Assembly: GCA_013359225.1 (NCBI GenBank) | Contig: JABWCG010000005.1 | Coordinates: 1-38,434, forward strand | DNA: 38,434 bases | Direction: 5' to 3' | DNA from: Candidatus Buchananbacteria bacterium | Lineage (GTDB): Bacteria; Patescibacteriota; Patescibacteriia; Buchananbacterales; UBA6539 | Part shown: in pieces, positions 24,887-32,462 of the stretch | Layout of the letters: each line of letters begins with the position of its first letter | Numbering within the stretch: position 1 is the stretch's first letter | The notes under the pieces: generated by a model | Databases searched by the model: none | Seen by the model: only the letters and a program-made list of their open reading frames with translations | Told to the model about the DNA's origin: nothing | Position numbers and translations under genes: made by a program

Positions 24887-25453
24887 TTATTCAGTCACCC
24901 GTTCGACGTATTCGCCGGTATCGGTGTTTACTTTAATTATATCACCTTCTTTGACAAAAAGGGGAACATTAATTTCGTGACCGGTTTCAATTTCTGCGGT
25001 TTTTGTAACTTTGCCCTGAGCTGAATCACCCCGCACCCCCTCTGGGGTGCTGATAACTTTGTAATCAACTTTAATTGGCAATTGGATGGTCAGCGGCTGA
25101 TCGTCTGTCTTTAGCAAAGTGACGGTTAATCCTTCTTTAAGGAAATATTTTTTATCGCCGATTTTGTCTTCATCAAAGGTAAACTGTTCGTAGGTTTCAT
25201 TATCCATAAAGTTGTAGCCGGATTGGTCGCTGTACAAAAAGTTTACTTTACTTCTGGTTAAGTCGGCGTCATCAAGGCTGTCAGAACCCTTTAAGGTTTT
25301 TTCTAAGACTTTACCATCAACCAAGTTTTTAACTCGTAACCGCAAAATCGCTCCGCCACGGCCCATCTGGACATGTTGAGTCCAGATGACTTCGTAGGGT
25401 TGGCCGTTGATTTTGCAGATGGTTCCTTGTTTAATGTCGCTAATTGAGAGCAT
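24887..25453 (-). CDS. efp: Elongation factor P
   Basis: EF-P enters the ribosomal E site and rescues stalling at polyproline. The 188 residues hold the three beta domains: a KOW-like N-terminus (ISDIKQGTICKINGQPYEVI), a central OB domain and a C-terminal OB domain with the signature TAEIETGHEINVPLFVKEGD. The tip loop reads HVQMGRGGA, with Arg at position 32 where many EF-Ps have a modifiable Lys (KPGKG) and where rhamnosylated EF-Ps have Arg. It lies 6 bases after rpsR. No SD. Confidence 0.96.
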   Translation of the reverse strand: MLSISDIKQGTICKINGQPYEVIWTQHVQMGRGGAILRLRVKNLVDGKVLEKTLKGSDSLDDADLTRSKVNFLYSDQSGYNFMDNETYEQFTFDEDKIGDKKYFLKEGLTVTLLKTDDQPLTIQLPIKVDYKVISTPEGVRGDSAQGKVTKTAEIETGHEINVPLFVKEGDIIKVNTDTGEYVERVTE

Positions 25454-25459
25454 AGGAAT

Positions 25460-25690
25460 CTATTTGTTGGTAAATGGTAAAAGTGACATAATCCGTGCGC
25501 GCTTGATAGCGGTGGCTAGTTTGCGCTGATGACTAGAGCAAACAGCACTTCGTTTGCGCGGCACAATTTTACCATAAGAGGAGATAAACCGGCGCAGCGT
25601 CTGGATATCTTTGTAATCAATGTCATTGACGTCGTTGGTGCAGAAATGACATGTTTTTGGTTTGGTTAGTAAGGTGTTAGTTTTTGGCAT
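25460..25690 (-). CDS. rpsR: 30S ribosomal protein bS18
   Basis: The 76-residue protein has the bS18 core: DIDYKDIQTLRRFISSYGKI, then PRKRSAVCSSHQRKLATAIKRARIMSLLPF. Cys pairs CHFC and the later C and H form the zinc-binding (C+) version. It pairs with bS6 on the 16S platform; rpsF lies upstream in the same operon with ssb between them, the classic rpsF-ssb-rpsR order. Confidence 0.97.
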   Translation of the reverse strand: MPKTNTLLTKPKTCHFCTNDVNDIDYKDIQTLRRFISSYGKIVPRKRSAVCSSHQRKLATAIKRARIMSLLPFTNK

Positions 25691-25706
25691 ATCGTAAAAT
25701 GTTTAA

Positions 25707-26147
25707 TTAGAACGGAATATTTTCAACCTGAATTTCATCTTCACTGGTTGGTTCTGGCTGACTAAAGTCGTTTGAGCCCGAACCCTGATCGCTTGGACCG
25801 CCGAAGCCGGAGGTGGTGCCTTTGGTATCAAGCATAATCATGTTGTCGGCAATAATTTCAGTGCGATAGCGTTTAACACCGTCTTGGCCTTCCCAATCTC
25901 TGGTTTGGAGGCGACCTTCAATATAGACTTTATTACCCTTTTTCAGATACTGAGAACAAATCTCTCCAAGTTTTCGCCAGGCAACAATATTATGATACTC
26001 GGCTCGCTTTTGCTTTTCGCCGTTAGCATCAGTCCAAACAAGGTTGGTAGCAACACTGAAACTACAAACAGTTTGGCCGGAAGGGGTAGTTCTGGTTTCC
26101 GGATCTCGGGTTAAGTTGCCGATGATCATGGCTTTATTTAAGTTCAT
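25707..26147 (-). CDS. ssb: Single-stranded DNA-binding protein
   Basis: The 146 residues start with the OB fold (about 1-106; NKAMIIGNLTRDPETRTTPS, FSVATN, WRKLGEICSQYLKKGNKVYI, EGRLQTRDW). A Gly/Ser/Gln-rich linker follows, ending in ENIPF, a version of the DDIPF tip that recruits replication and repair partners. It lies between rpsF and rpsR as in many bacteria. No SD. Confidence 0.97.
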   Translation of the reverse strand: MNLNKAMIIGNLTRDPETRTTPSGQTVCSFSVATNLVWTDANGEKQKRAEYHNIVAWRKLGEICSQYLKKGNKVYIEGRLQTRDWEGQDGVKRYRTEIIADNMIMLDTKGTTSGFGGPSDQGSGSNDFSQPEPTSEDEIQVENIPF

Positions 26148-26189
26148 AGGATTATTATTATGAGTTAACGCGCTTGTTGATTGAGTTAA

Positions 26190-26648
26190 TTACATGATGT
26201 CGCCTTCAAGAATTTGATCTAGTTTCTGATCAAGGTCTTCAAGCTTGAGACGATCTTTGTCGTCTGGCGCTTTTTCGTCGGCTGGTTTACTAGCACCGTC
26301 GGCGGATGTCAAAGCAGGTTTTGCTTTGGTGATGTTAGTTTTGATAACCGTTTTTCTGCTCAAACTGCGCTTAACAATAATGTGGCGCAATAATTCTGAA
26401 CTGAGTTTTAGATTGCGGCTTAAGTCTTTTAGCTTACTGCCTTCAAGATCAAATTCATACAGCAGATAGTAGCCCTGATGATTTTTACTGATTGGATAGG
26501 CAAGCTTTTTTTTGCCCAAACTTTCTTCAAGGGTAATCTGGCCACCGAATTTTTTGATTTCGTCAGCCACTTTTTGTTTGATCGGCTCCAACTCTTCTTC
26601 AGTGTAGTTGGCGGCGACCAAATACAACAATTCATAGTGATTGGTCAT
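26190..26648 (-). CDS. rpsF: 30S ribosomal protein bS6
   Basis: The bS6 fold occupies about residues 1-105 (HYELLYLVAANYTEEEL; KKLAYPISKNHQGYYLLYEF; LLRHIIVKR). A C-terminal extension of about 45 mostly Lys/Asp/Glu residues makes the protein (152) longer than usual for bS6, and the final LEDLDQKLDQILEGDIM looks helical. It is the first gene of the operon, behind a leader of about 150 bases with competing hairpins. The start MTNHYELLY matches the family; no SD precedes it. Confidence 0.95.
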   Translation of the reverse strand: MTNHYELLYLVAANYTEEELEPIKQKVADEIKKFGGQITLEESLGKKKLAYPISKNHQGYYLLYEFDLEGSKLKDLSRNLKLSSELLRHIIVKRSLSRKTVIKTNITKAKPALTSADGASKPADEKAPDDKDRLKLEDLDQKLDQILEGDIM

Positions 26649-26798
26649 AGTTTTTTATAAAAAATGCCCAAGGTGTTTCCTTGCGCTATGTAACTACGGT
26701 TACGTATTGTGAGAAAGACACCTTTCCTTATCTCTAGGTTGGATAAGGATATTGTCCCTGCAGTAAAGGCGGGACTGGAAAAGGCTTAATTGTTAAGT
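26649..26798 (-). promoter_or_regulatory. Structured leader of the rpsF operon, possible S6:S18 control site or attenuator
   Basis: On the reverse strand the leader can form CCTTATC/GATAAGG (26748-26742 with 26732-26726). AAGGTGT (26724-26718) can pair with ACACCTT (26676-26670), enclosing GTAAC-CGTA-GTTAC (26703-26690). The competing hairpin CAAGG-AAACA-CCTTG (26683-26669), followed by GGGCATTTTTT, uses the same CCTT bases, so the two folds exclude each other. An AACCG triplet lies at the inner stem-loop. In several bacteria the S6:S18 dimer binds a CCG-containing leader structure of this operon; applying that here is inference. Confidence 0.5.
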
Positions 26799-26804
26799 AT
26801 GAGC

Positions 26805-26833
26805 ATAGTATCATGATTTTCCGGAGTCGTCAA
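26805..26833 (-). promoter_or_regulatory. Promoter of the rpsF-ssb-rpsR-efp operon
   Basis: On the reverse strand: TTGACG (26833-26828), a 17-base spacer and TACTAT (26810-26805), giving a leader of about 150 bases. It overlaps the divergent promoter of the methyltransferase gene. Confidence 0.8.
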
Positions 26834-26845
26834 GTGTGCTATACT
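26817..26845 (+). promoter_or_regulatory. Promoter of the Trm11-like gene, predicting a leaderless mRNA
   Basis: The -10 box TATACT (26840-26845) is good; the -35 at 26817-26822 (TTTTCC) is poor. The ATG at 26854 is 8 bases past the -10 box. Confidence 0.55.
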
Positions 26846-26853
26846 CATGGTAT

Positions 26854-27957
26854 ATGAAATACGTTTTTATCTTAGGGCACAACCCTAAATTATCAACGGC
26901 CGAAGTTTTGGCGGTATTACCGACCTCTAAGATTGTCCGAGAAACGGGGTCTTTTTTGATTATTGATAGTTCAGAGATTGATTGCCAAAAAATTCAGAAT
27001 CGGCTGGGAGGAACGGTTAAAGTCGGCAAGATTTTAGCGGAGAAAATTGACAAGAATTTGATGGTTGAAATATTAAAACAGCTTAAGAAAGATAACAAAT
27101 TAAATTTTGGATTGAGTTATTATAATAGTAATAAAGATAAACTTGGCATGGAAATCAAAACCCAATTAAAGGAAGCGGGCGTCAGTTGCCGCTTGGTGGT
27201 GAGTAAAGACAAGGCTTTGTCGTCGGTGGTGGTGACTAAAAATCGGGTTGTTGATTTTTTAATTTTAGAGAATCGTTGGCTGGGATTGACCGAAGCGGTG
27301 CAGGATTTCGAAGACTATGGCAATCGTGATTTTGGCCGGCCGTCGCGCGATATGTATTCGGGCAGTTTGCCGCCAAAATTAGCAAAGATTATGATTAACC
27401 TCGCTCAGTTGCCGCTTGGTGCGAGAATTTTAGATCCGTTTTGCGGCTCTGGCACTGTTTTGCAAGAAGCGATTTTGCTTGGGTATGAGAACGCTATTGG
27501 CGCTGACGTTTCGGATAAAGCAATAAAGGATACTAAAGATAATCTACAGTGGCTGAGCCATAACCTCAACGTGGCTATTGATAAAGTAAAAGTTTATCAT
27601 CATGATGTCAGAAGCATTTCTCAGGTTGTAACAAGCGTTGATGCTGTTGTTACAGAACCATTTTTAGGCCCGCCATTGCGTGGAAATGAAAAAGAGTATG
27701 CCATTAAAAAAAACATTGAAGTGTTATCAGAACTTTATTTGTCGGCATTTCACGAATTTGCAAAGATAGTGGATCGTGAAGGCAAGATAGTGATGGTGTT
27801 GCCGGAATTTCGGCTTGGTCGCGAAGAATTAAAAATGCCTATTTTGGATAAAATAAAAAAGATGGGTTTTTCCCAGCTTAATAAGGACAGATTGGTGTAT
27901 GGTCGGCCCGACCAAAAAGTTTGGCGTCAGATTTATGTGTTTAAGCGCCAACTTTGA
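26854..27957 (+). CDS. Trm11-family SAM-dependent RNA methyltransferase (probable)
   Basis: The 367-residue protein has an N-terminal region (about 1-155) that may hold a THUMP-like RNA-binding domain, then RDFGRPSRDMYSGSLPPKLA and the Rossmann methyltransferase with the SAM motif DPFCGSGTVLQEA. The catalytic position reads VVTEPFLGPPLRG, in place of the NPPY/DPPY of most N2-guanine tRNA methyltransferases. Modification of tRNA G10 or a similar base is plausible, but the target is not proven. ATG 26854 is preferred over GTG 26836, which lies upstream of or inside the -10 box. The 3' end overlaps the end of ychF by 17 bases, tail to tail. Confidence 0.85.
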   Translation: MKYVFILGHNPKLSTAEVLAVLPTSKIVRETGSFLIIDSSEIDCQKIQNRLGGTVKVGKILAEKIDKNLMVEILKQLKKDNKLNFGLSYYNSNKDKLGMEIKTQLKEAGVSCRLVVSKDKALSSVVVTKNRVVDFLILENRWLGLTEAVQDFEDYGNRDFGRPSRDMYSGSLPPKLAKIMINLAQLPLGARILDPFCGSGTVLQEAILLGYENAIGADVSDKAIKDTKDNLQWLSHNLNVAIDKVKVYHHDVRSISQVVTSVDAVVTEPFLGPPLRGNEKEYAIKKNIEVLSELYLSAFHEFAKIVDREGKIVMVLPEFRLGREELKMPILDKIKKMGFSQLNKDRLVYGRPDQKVWRQIYVFKRQL

Positions 27958-28990
27958 AGATGACCACGTCACCGTCTTGCATAATGTAGTCTTTACCTTC
28001 AAGCCGGACCAGGCCTTTTTCTTGAGCAGCGTGCCAGCTACCGGCCGTCAATAAATCCTGCCAGTTGACAATTTCGGCTTTGACGAATTTTTTTTCAAAA
28101 TCGGTATGAATCACACCAGCCGCCTGTGGAGCTTTGGTGCCGATCGGAATGGTCCAAGCCTTAGTTTCTTGAGGCCCAGTGGTCAGAAACGTCATTAACC
28201 CTAAAATAGCAAAAGCTTTTTTGATTAATTTATCCAGCCCGGACGATTCAATTTGTAATTCTTTTAGCATGGCTTTAGCGTCGTCAGAGGAAAGTTCGGA
28301 AAGTTCAGCTTCAATTTTGGCGGAAACGGTTAAGTAATCAGTTTCTTGATATACTTTATCTTCATCAACGTTCAAAACATAAATCATTGGCTTCATTGTC
28401 AACAGGTTCATATCTTTGATCAATTCTTTTTCTTCTTTGCTAGTGATAATTTGTGACGCCAATTGACCGGACTCAAGTCCGGTTTTTAGTTTTTCCAAAA
28501 TTGGTTGAATGGCTTTAGCGTCTTTGTCATTGGCATGCAATCCCTTAATATTTTTTGAGAGACGTTTTTCTAATGTTTGCAAATCAGCGAAGATCAACTC
28601 TAGGTTAATTGTTTCGCGGTCAGATTCCGGATCAACTTTATTAGCGACATGAATGACATTGCTGTCGCTAAATTGCCGCATTACTTGAACAATTGCATCT
28701 ACCTCGCGGATGTTAGCCAGGAATTGGTTGCCAAGCCCTTCGCCTTTGTGAGCATCTTTAACCAAGCCGGCGATATCAACAAATTCAATGGTGGTTGGCA
28801 AAGTTTTTGCCGATTTAGACATCGTGGCCAACTGATCAAGCCGTGCGTCTGGCACTGGAACGACACCAACGTTTGGGTCAATGGTACAAAACGGATAATT
28901 AGAAGCATCGACCTGTTTTTTAGTCAGGGCTTTGAAAAGGGTGGATTTTCCGACGTTGGGCAAGCCAACAATGCCAATTGAAAAACTCAT
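27941..28990 (-). CDS. ychF: Ribosome-binding ATPase YchF (Obg family)
   Basis: P-loop NTPase of the TRAFAC class that prefers ATP. Seen in the 349 residues: P-loop GLPNVGKST (9-17); the switch region FVDIAGLVKDAHKGEGLGNQF; a coiled-coil insertion (about 125-200); VLNVDED; and a C-terminal TGS domain (TGPQETKAWTIPIGTKAPQA to the end). The usual NKxD specificity motif is NKVD followed by PESD, and the coiled coil starts directly afterwards. It is monocistronic, convergent with the methyltransferase gene and divergent from purB. No SD; the -10 box is 9 bases before the ATG. Confidence 0.96.
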   Translation of the reverse strand: MSFSIGIVGLPNVGKSTLFKALTKKQVDASNYPFCTIDPNVGVVPVPDARLDQLATMSKSAKTLPTTIEFVDIAGLVKDAHKGEGLGNQFLANIREVDAIVQVMRQFSDSNVIHVANKVDPESDRETINLELIFADLQTLEKRLSKNIKGLHANDKDAKAIQPILEKLKTGLESGQLASQIITSKEEKELIKDMNLLTMKPMIYVLNVDEDKVYQETDYLTVSAKIEAELSELSSDDAKAMLKELQIESSGLDKLIKKAFAILGLMTFLTTGPQETKAWTIPIGTKAPQAAGVIHTDFEKKFVKAEIVNWQDLLTAGSWHAAQEKGLVRLEGKDYIMQDGDVVIFKVGA

Positions 28991-28999
28991 AACTTCCCT

Positions 29000-29028
29000 A
29001 GTGTAGCAGATGTTGGAAGTTTGTTCAA
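29000..29028 (-). promoter_or_regulatory. ychF promoter, predicting a leaderless mRNA
   Basis: On the reverse strand: TTGAAC (29028-29023), a 17-base spacer and TACACT (29005-29000), 9 bases from the ATG at 28990. The purB -35 box begins 9 bases away on the other strand. Confidence 0.78.
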
Positions 29029-29037
29029 TGATTCTGG

Positions 29038-29066
29038 TTGACTTTTTGGCTTATTTTTGCTAGTTT
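29038..29066 (+). promoter_or_regulatory. Promoter of the purB-purH operon
   Basis: TTGACT (29038-29043), a 17-base spacer and TAGTTT (29061-29066). The leader to purB is about 88 bases and carries a possible attenuator. Confidence 0.7.
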
Positions 29067-29077
29067 TAAATCGCATT

Positions 29078-29113
29078 ATGGTCTTTTCGGAAGGGAAAGA
29101 CTTGTTTTTTTGA
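29078..29113 (+). promoter_or_regulatory. Possible leader micro-ORF lying across a terminator-like hairpin upstream of purB
   Basis: An 11-codon frame (MVFSEGKDLFF, stop TGA 29111-29113) starts 11 bases after the -10 box, the spacing seen for leaderless genes here. It coincides exactly with GTCTTTTC (29081-29088) paired with GGAAAGAC (29094-29101, one G-U), followed by TTGTTTTTTT. Translation of the frame would open the hairpin, and stalling or absence of a ribosome would let it form. Sequence features are seen; attenuation is inference. Confidence 0.42.
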
Positions 29114-29160
29114 CAACTTGAAACTAGTGTTGGAACTACTAAAAGGATGAAAGCCGGCTT

Positions 29161-30618
29161 ATGACTGAACTGCAACAAAAGCTACGAACAGATTTGCCTG
29201 GCAACCCCAGGTACCAACCCCAGGTTTTGGTTCCGTATTTTGGTTATGACCGCCTCTGTCGTTTCATCGGTGAGGTGGAAGTTGCCAATCTGCAGGTGCT
29301 CGGCGAGATCGACGTGATTCCACCAGAGGACGCCAGATTTTTGACCGAAGAAATGATTGCGGCGATTTTGGACATTGCGACAACGCAAGTTGACAAAGTT
29401 GAACGCGAAATCACTAAGCACGACATTCGGGCGTGGGTACGGTGTGCCCAAGAAGTGGTGGCGCTTAGATTGCATCCACCGGAATTGTTGAATCGCTGGA
29501 TTCACGTGCCGCTGACCAGCTACGACCCGATTGAAACGGCACGCGTACTCCAGCTGGTTCGGGCGTTTGACGGCGTCATTAAGCCGTTGACCAAAGAAGT
29601 GATTTTGATTTTGGCCGAACTGGCCGAACGTTTTGCTCACCAATTGCAGGTTGGACGGACCCATGGCCAACATGCGCTGCCAATCACCGTTGGCTTTTGG
29701 CTGGCAACGATTTTGAGTCGTATCATTTATAACTACCGGAAGCTGGAAGAGCATGCTTCGCAATTGGTGGGAAAAATCTCGGGTGCGGTCGGCGCTCACA
29801 ACGCGCAGATTTGCCTGGGATTAAATGATCGCTGCGGCGGTAAAAGCTATGAAGAACTGGTGCTTGCTAAGCTTGGTTTGAAGCCAGCGCGAATCAGCAC
29901 CCAAATCATGCCGCCGGAACCAAGCGCGTATTTCTATTTTTCGGCGCTGATGTTGTCGGCTAGTTTTGGCCAGCTTGGTCGTGACGGTCGGCACCTGATG
30001 CGTACGGAGATCAACGAGATTGCCGAAGGGTTTGAGCCGGGGCAGGTTGGTAGCTCAACCATGGCGCAGAAGCGTAACCCCATCAACTTCGAGAATCTTG
30101 AGGGGATGTTTTGGCGGACCAAAAATGAGTTCGGCAAAGTGCTTGATACGGTGATTTCTGAACATCAGCGGGACTTGGTCGGCAGTTGCGTGGCGCGCGA
30201 CTTTCCGATTATCATTGTTAATTTGTGTCAGCAGCTTTCAACGTTGCTACGCAAAAACAAACCGGGCGTGGAATTTCTGCGCTGCCTGACGGTGAACGCC
30301 GACGCCTGCGAGGCGAATTTAGCCAAGAGTGCAAATACCATTTTGGCCGAACCGTTGTATATTGCGTTGCAGATGGCCGGTTATTCGGGCGACGCGCATG
30401 AATTGGTGAATCGGGAGCTCGTGCCCCTGGTTAACCAGACCGGCCGGCCGTTGATTGAAGTGGCACAACTGCAAGCCGCTTCGAATTCGGAATTAGCTGC
30501 TGCGTTAGAGTTGATTCCTGGTGACGTCAAAGATTTACTTGGTCAACCTGAGCGCTACATTGGCGACGCGCCGGCCAAGACCATGGAAATTGTTACGCTC
30601 GCCCGAACAATCGTGTAG
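29161..30618 (+). CDS. purB: Adenylosuccinate lyase family protein, probably PurB
   Basis: The enzyme cleaves SAICAR to AICAR and adenylosuccinate to AMP, releasing fumarate. In the 485 residues: KHDIRAWV near 80; the His region VGRTHGQHALPITVGFW (catalytic His); and the superfamily signature GSSTMAQKRNP (297-307, usual form GSSxMPxKxNP). The C-terminal third differs from better-known PurB proteins. A weak SD-like AAGGA lies 13 bases upstream, and a five-codon frame (ATG 29146) ends in a TGA overlapping the start ATG. Codon use is GC-richer than in ychF next door. purH follows after 18 bases in the same transcript, which supports a purine role over argininosuccinate or other lyases of the superfamily. 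Confidence 0.9.
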   Translation: MTELQQKLRTDLPGNPRYQPQVLVPYFGYDRLCRFIGEVEVANLQVLGEIDVIPPEDARFLTEEMIAAILDIATTQVDKVEREITKHDIRAWVRCAQEVVALRLHPPELLNRWIHVPLTSYDPIETARVLQLVRAFDGVIKPLTKEVILILAELAERFAHQLQVGRTHGQHALPITVGFWLATILSRIIYNYRKLEEHASQLVGKISGAVGAHNAQICLGLNDRCGGKSYEELVLAKLGLKPARISTQIMPPEPSAYFYFSALMLSASFGQLGRDGRHLMRTEINEIAEGFEPGQVGSSTMAQKRNPINFENLEGMFWRTKNEFGKVLDTVISEHQRDLVGSCVARDFPIIIVNLCQQLSTLLRKNKPGVEFLRCLTVNADACEANLAKSANTILAEPLYIALQMAGYSGDAHELVNRELVPLVNQTGRPLIEVAQLQAASNSELAAALELIPGDVKDLLGQPERYIGDAPAKTMEIVTLARTIV

Positions 30619-30636
30619 AACACGGGAGGTAGAAAC

Positions 30637-32319
30637 GTGAAAAGTACGAAACCGCAAAAACCATTGGCGCTATTAAGCGTCACCGATAAGTCGGGTCTTG
30701 CCGACTTTGCCCGCGGTTTGGCTGAATCGGCCGGGCTGCGGATTGTTTCAACCGGCGGTACGTTCAAGACGCTTAAGCAGGCCAATGTGGCGTGCTGGCC
30801 GATTGAGAAAATCACCGGTGTGAAAGAGTTTTTGGACGGACGGGTTAAAACCATTCATCCGAAAGTGGCGGCGGGCATTCTAGCCCGGCTCAACAAACAG
30901 CATGAGCGTCAGCTCAGAGCACGGCACATCCAGCGTATCACGCTAGTGTGTGTCAATTTGTATCCGTTCGCGCAAACGGTGAAAAAGCCTGGTGCGACGT
31001 TTGACGAAATCATTGAGCAGATCGATATCGGCGGCATTCTGCTCCTTCGCGCTGCGGCCAAGAATCATGCCGACGGCGTGGTGGTGGTTTGCGATCCGGC
31101 TGATTACGATTTGGTGCTCGAGGCCTACCGCGCTGACGGCGGACCAAACGACGAGTTCCGGCTGGAGCTCGCCCAAAAGGCGATGCAGCTGACGGCAACC
31201 TACGACGCGATCATCGCCGAGTACTTAGCGCGCCAGCTTGATATTGACCTGACGTTTCTGGCCTTGCGCGGCGATAAGGTGTTGCGCAAGCCGGAGAACA
31301 ACTATCAGGGACGCTCGGTTTTGTGCCAGAACATTTTGGCCGAACCCGATTTGTTGGCTTGGTCAAACTGGACGATTGTGGCAGGTAACCCCGGCCACAT
31401 CAACATCTGCGGCGGCGATAGCGCGCTGCGGGTGATGTGTCGGCTGGCTGAAGCGTTCCGGAGGAATTTCGGCCGGGTGCCGTTCATCGCAATCGCGTGT
31501 AAGCACGGCAATCCGTGCGGGCTCGGCGTTGACTGGGTTGAACCAGCACGCGCAGTGCAGCGCTGCATGACTGGCGATAAAGACGCGGTCATGGGCGCGG
31601 AAGTGATGACGAACTTTGAGGTTGATGCTGAAACCTCAATCTGGATTCACGTTGTTTCCGACGACATTCGCGATCAGGTTGGGCGACCCTACTGGGGCGC
31701 GGATGTAGTGTTTGCTCCGTCGTTTACTTCGGCGGGCAGATCACTATTGAACACTCGTTCACCCGAACGCCATCTGTTGGCCAATCCGGCCTTGCTTGAT
31801 CCGCAATTGCCGAGCCAACGGTATGAGATTCGACCGGTACGGGGCGGCGCGCTCATTCAGGGTGCGGCTGATTTCATCTTTGATTCCCGAAAGGTTTCGG
31901 AATGGATCGGCGGGGAACTGTCCGGTGATGACTTGGCAACGTTGTTAGTTGCCTGGGCTGTTGCGTGGGAAGGGGTGAGCAATTCGGTCGTACTGGCGAA
32001 AAACCTGCAATTGATTGCGGCCGGACTCGGCCAGCAAGATCGGCGCGGCGCTACGAAACTGGCGCTGATGCGGGCTGCTGACGCCGGTCACGACGTCGCA
32101 GGAAGCATGTTTGCGTCAGACGGCTTTTTCCCATTTGCCTTCTCGGCAACCGGTTCGGCGTTGCTTGAAGCAACAGAGCTATTGTGTGATGCGGGCTGTT
32201 GTGGCGGCGTGGTCCCAGCCGACGGCAAACGTTGGCAGGAGGTTCGACAGTTTTTCTTCGCCAAGCAGATGATCGTCGCCGCGCTGGAGTCGCAGTATCG
32301 TGGCTTTGCCAAACACTAG
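30637..32319 (+). CDS. purH: Bifunctional AICAR formyltransferase / IMP cyclohydrolase
   Basis: Last two steps to IMP. The N-terminal MGS-like cyclohydrolase domain (about 10-205) has SVTDKSGLADFARGL, STGGT, GRVKTIHPKVAAGIL and NLYPF. The C-terminal formyltransferase domain has the catalytic KHGNPCG (289-295), VFAPSFTSAG and SDGFFPFAFSATG near the end. At 560 residues it is slightly longer than usual (about 510-530). It uses 10-formyl-tetrahydrofolate, which connects it to folD and glyA. The start is GTG with a strong GGGAGG 8 bases upstream. GC-rich, second gene of the purB operon, followed by a terminator. Confidence 0.94.
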   Translation: MKSTKPQKPLALLSVTDKSGLADFARGLAESAGLRIVSTGGTFKTLKQANVACWPIEKITGVKEFLDGRVKTIHPKVAAGILARLNKQHERQLRARHIQRITLVCVNLYPFAQTVKKPGATFDEIIEQIDIGGILLLRAAAKNHADGVVVVCDPADYDLVLEAYRADGGPNDEFRLELAQKAMQLTATYDAIIAEYLARQLDIDLTFLALRGDKVLRKPENNYQGRSVLCQNILAEPDLLAWSNWTIVAGNPGHINICGGDSALRVMCRLAEAFRRNFGRVPFIAIACKHGNPCGLGVDWVEPARAVQRCMTGDKDAVMGAEVMTNFEVDAETSIWIHVVSDDIRDQVGRPYWGADVVFAPSFTSAGRSLLNTRSPERHLLANPALLDPQLPSQRYEIRPVRGGALIQGAADFIFDSRKVSEWIGGELSGDDLATLLVAWAVAWEGVSNSVVLAKNLQLIAAGLGQQDRRGATKLALMRAADAGHDVAGSMFASDGFFPFAFSATGSALLEATELLCDAGCCGGVVPADGKRWQEVRQFFFAKQMIVAALESQYRGFAKH

Positions 32320-32339
32320 CATTTCGTTTCTTTGACCTT

Positions 32340-32386
32340 AACCGCAGCAATTTTTTCAAAAGTTGTTCTGCGGTTTTTTATTTTTT
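32340..32386 (+). terminator. purBH terminator
   Basis: AACCGCAG (32340-32347) pairs with CTGCGGTT (32368-32375), extended inside by CAA/TTG, with a long T-rich run to 32386. Confidence 0.92.
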
Positions 32387-32389
32387 GCG

Positions 32390-32418
32390 TTGACTTTTTG
32401 GCGATAATTTGGTAATTT
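32390..32418 (+). promoter_or_regulatory. purCE promoter
   Basis: TTGACT (32390-32395), a 17-base spacer and TAATTT (32413-32418), placed directly after the purBH terminator. Confidence 0.75.
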
Positions 32419-32432
32419 TGGCAAAGCAATTT

Positions 32433-32462
32433 AGAAAGGTTTTCACGTGAAAAAGCCTTTCT
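32433..32462 (+). promoter_or_regulatory. 30-base hairpin with a 14-base palindrome in the purCE leader
   Basis: AGAAAGG (32433-32439) pairs with CCTTTCT (32456-32462). Between them lies TTTTCACGTGAAAA (32440-32453), itself a perfect palindrome. It sits at the predicted 5' end of the mRNA, about 10 bases after the -10 box. It could be an operator for a dimeric repressor or an RNA-stabilising hairpin; no U tract follows, so it is not a terminator. Confidence 0.55.

Noticed and set aside
26836-26853. GTG start at 26836 for the Trm11-like gene
   Set aside because: It would place the start upstream of the TATACT -10 box; ATG 26854 fits the promoter.
29038-29160. Purine riboswitch upstream of purB
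   Set aside because: I could not find the conserved three-way-junction core of purine riboswitches; only a short hairpin with a T tract is present.
29182-29799. 205-codon reverse frame opposite purB
   Set aside because: Antisense shadow of a conserved lyase. Similar long antisense frames opposite purH and purCE have the same cause.
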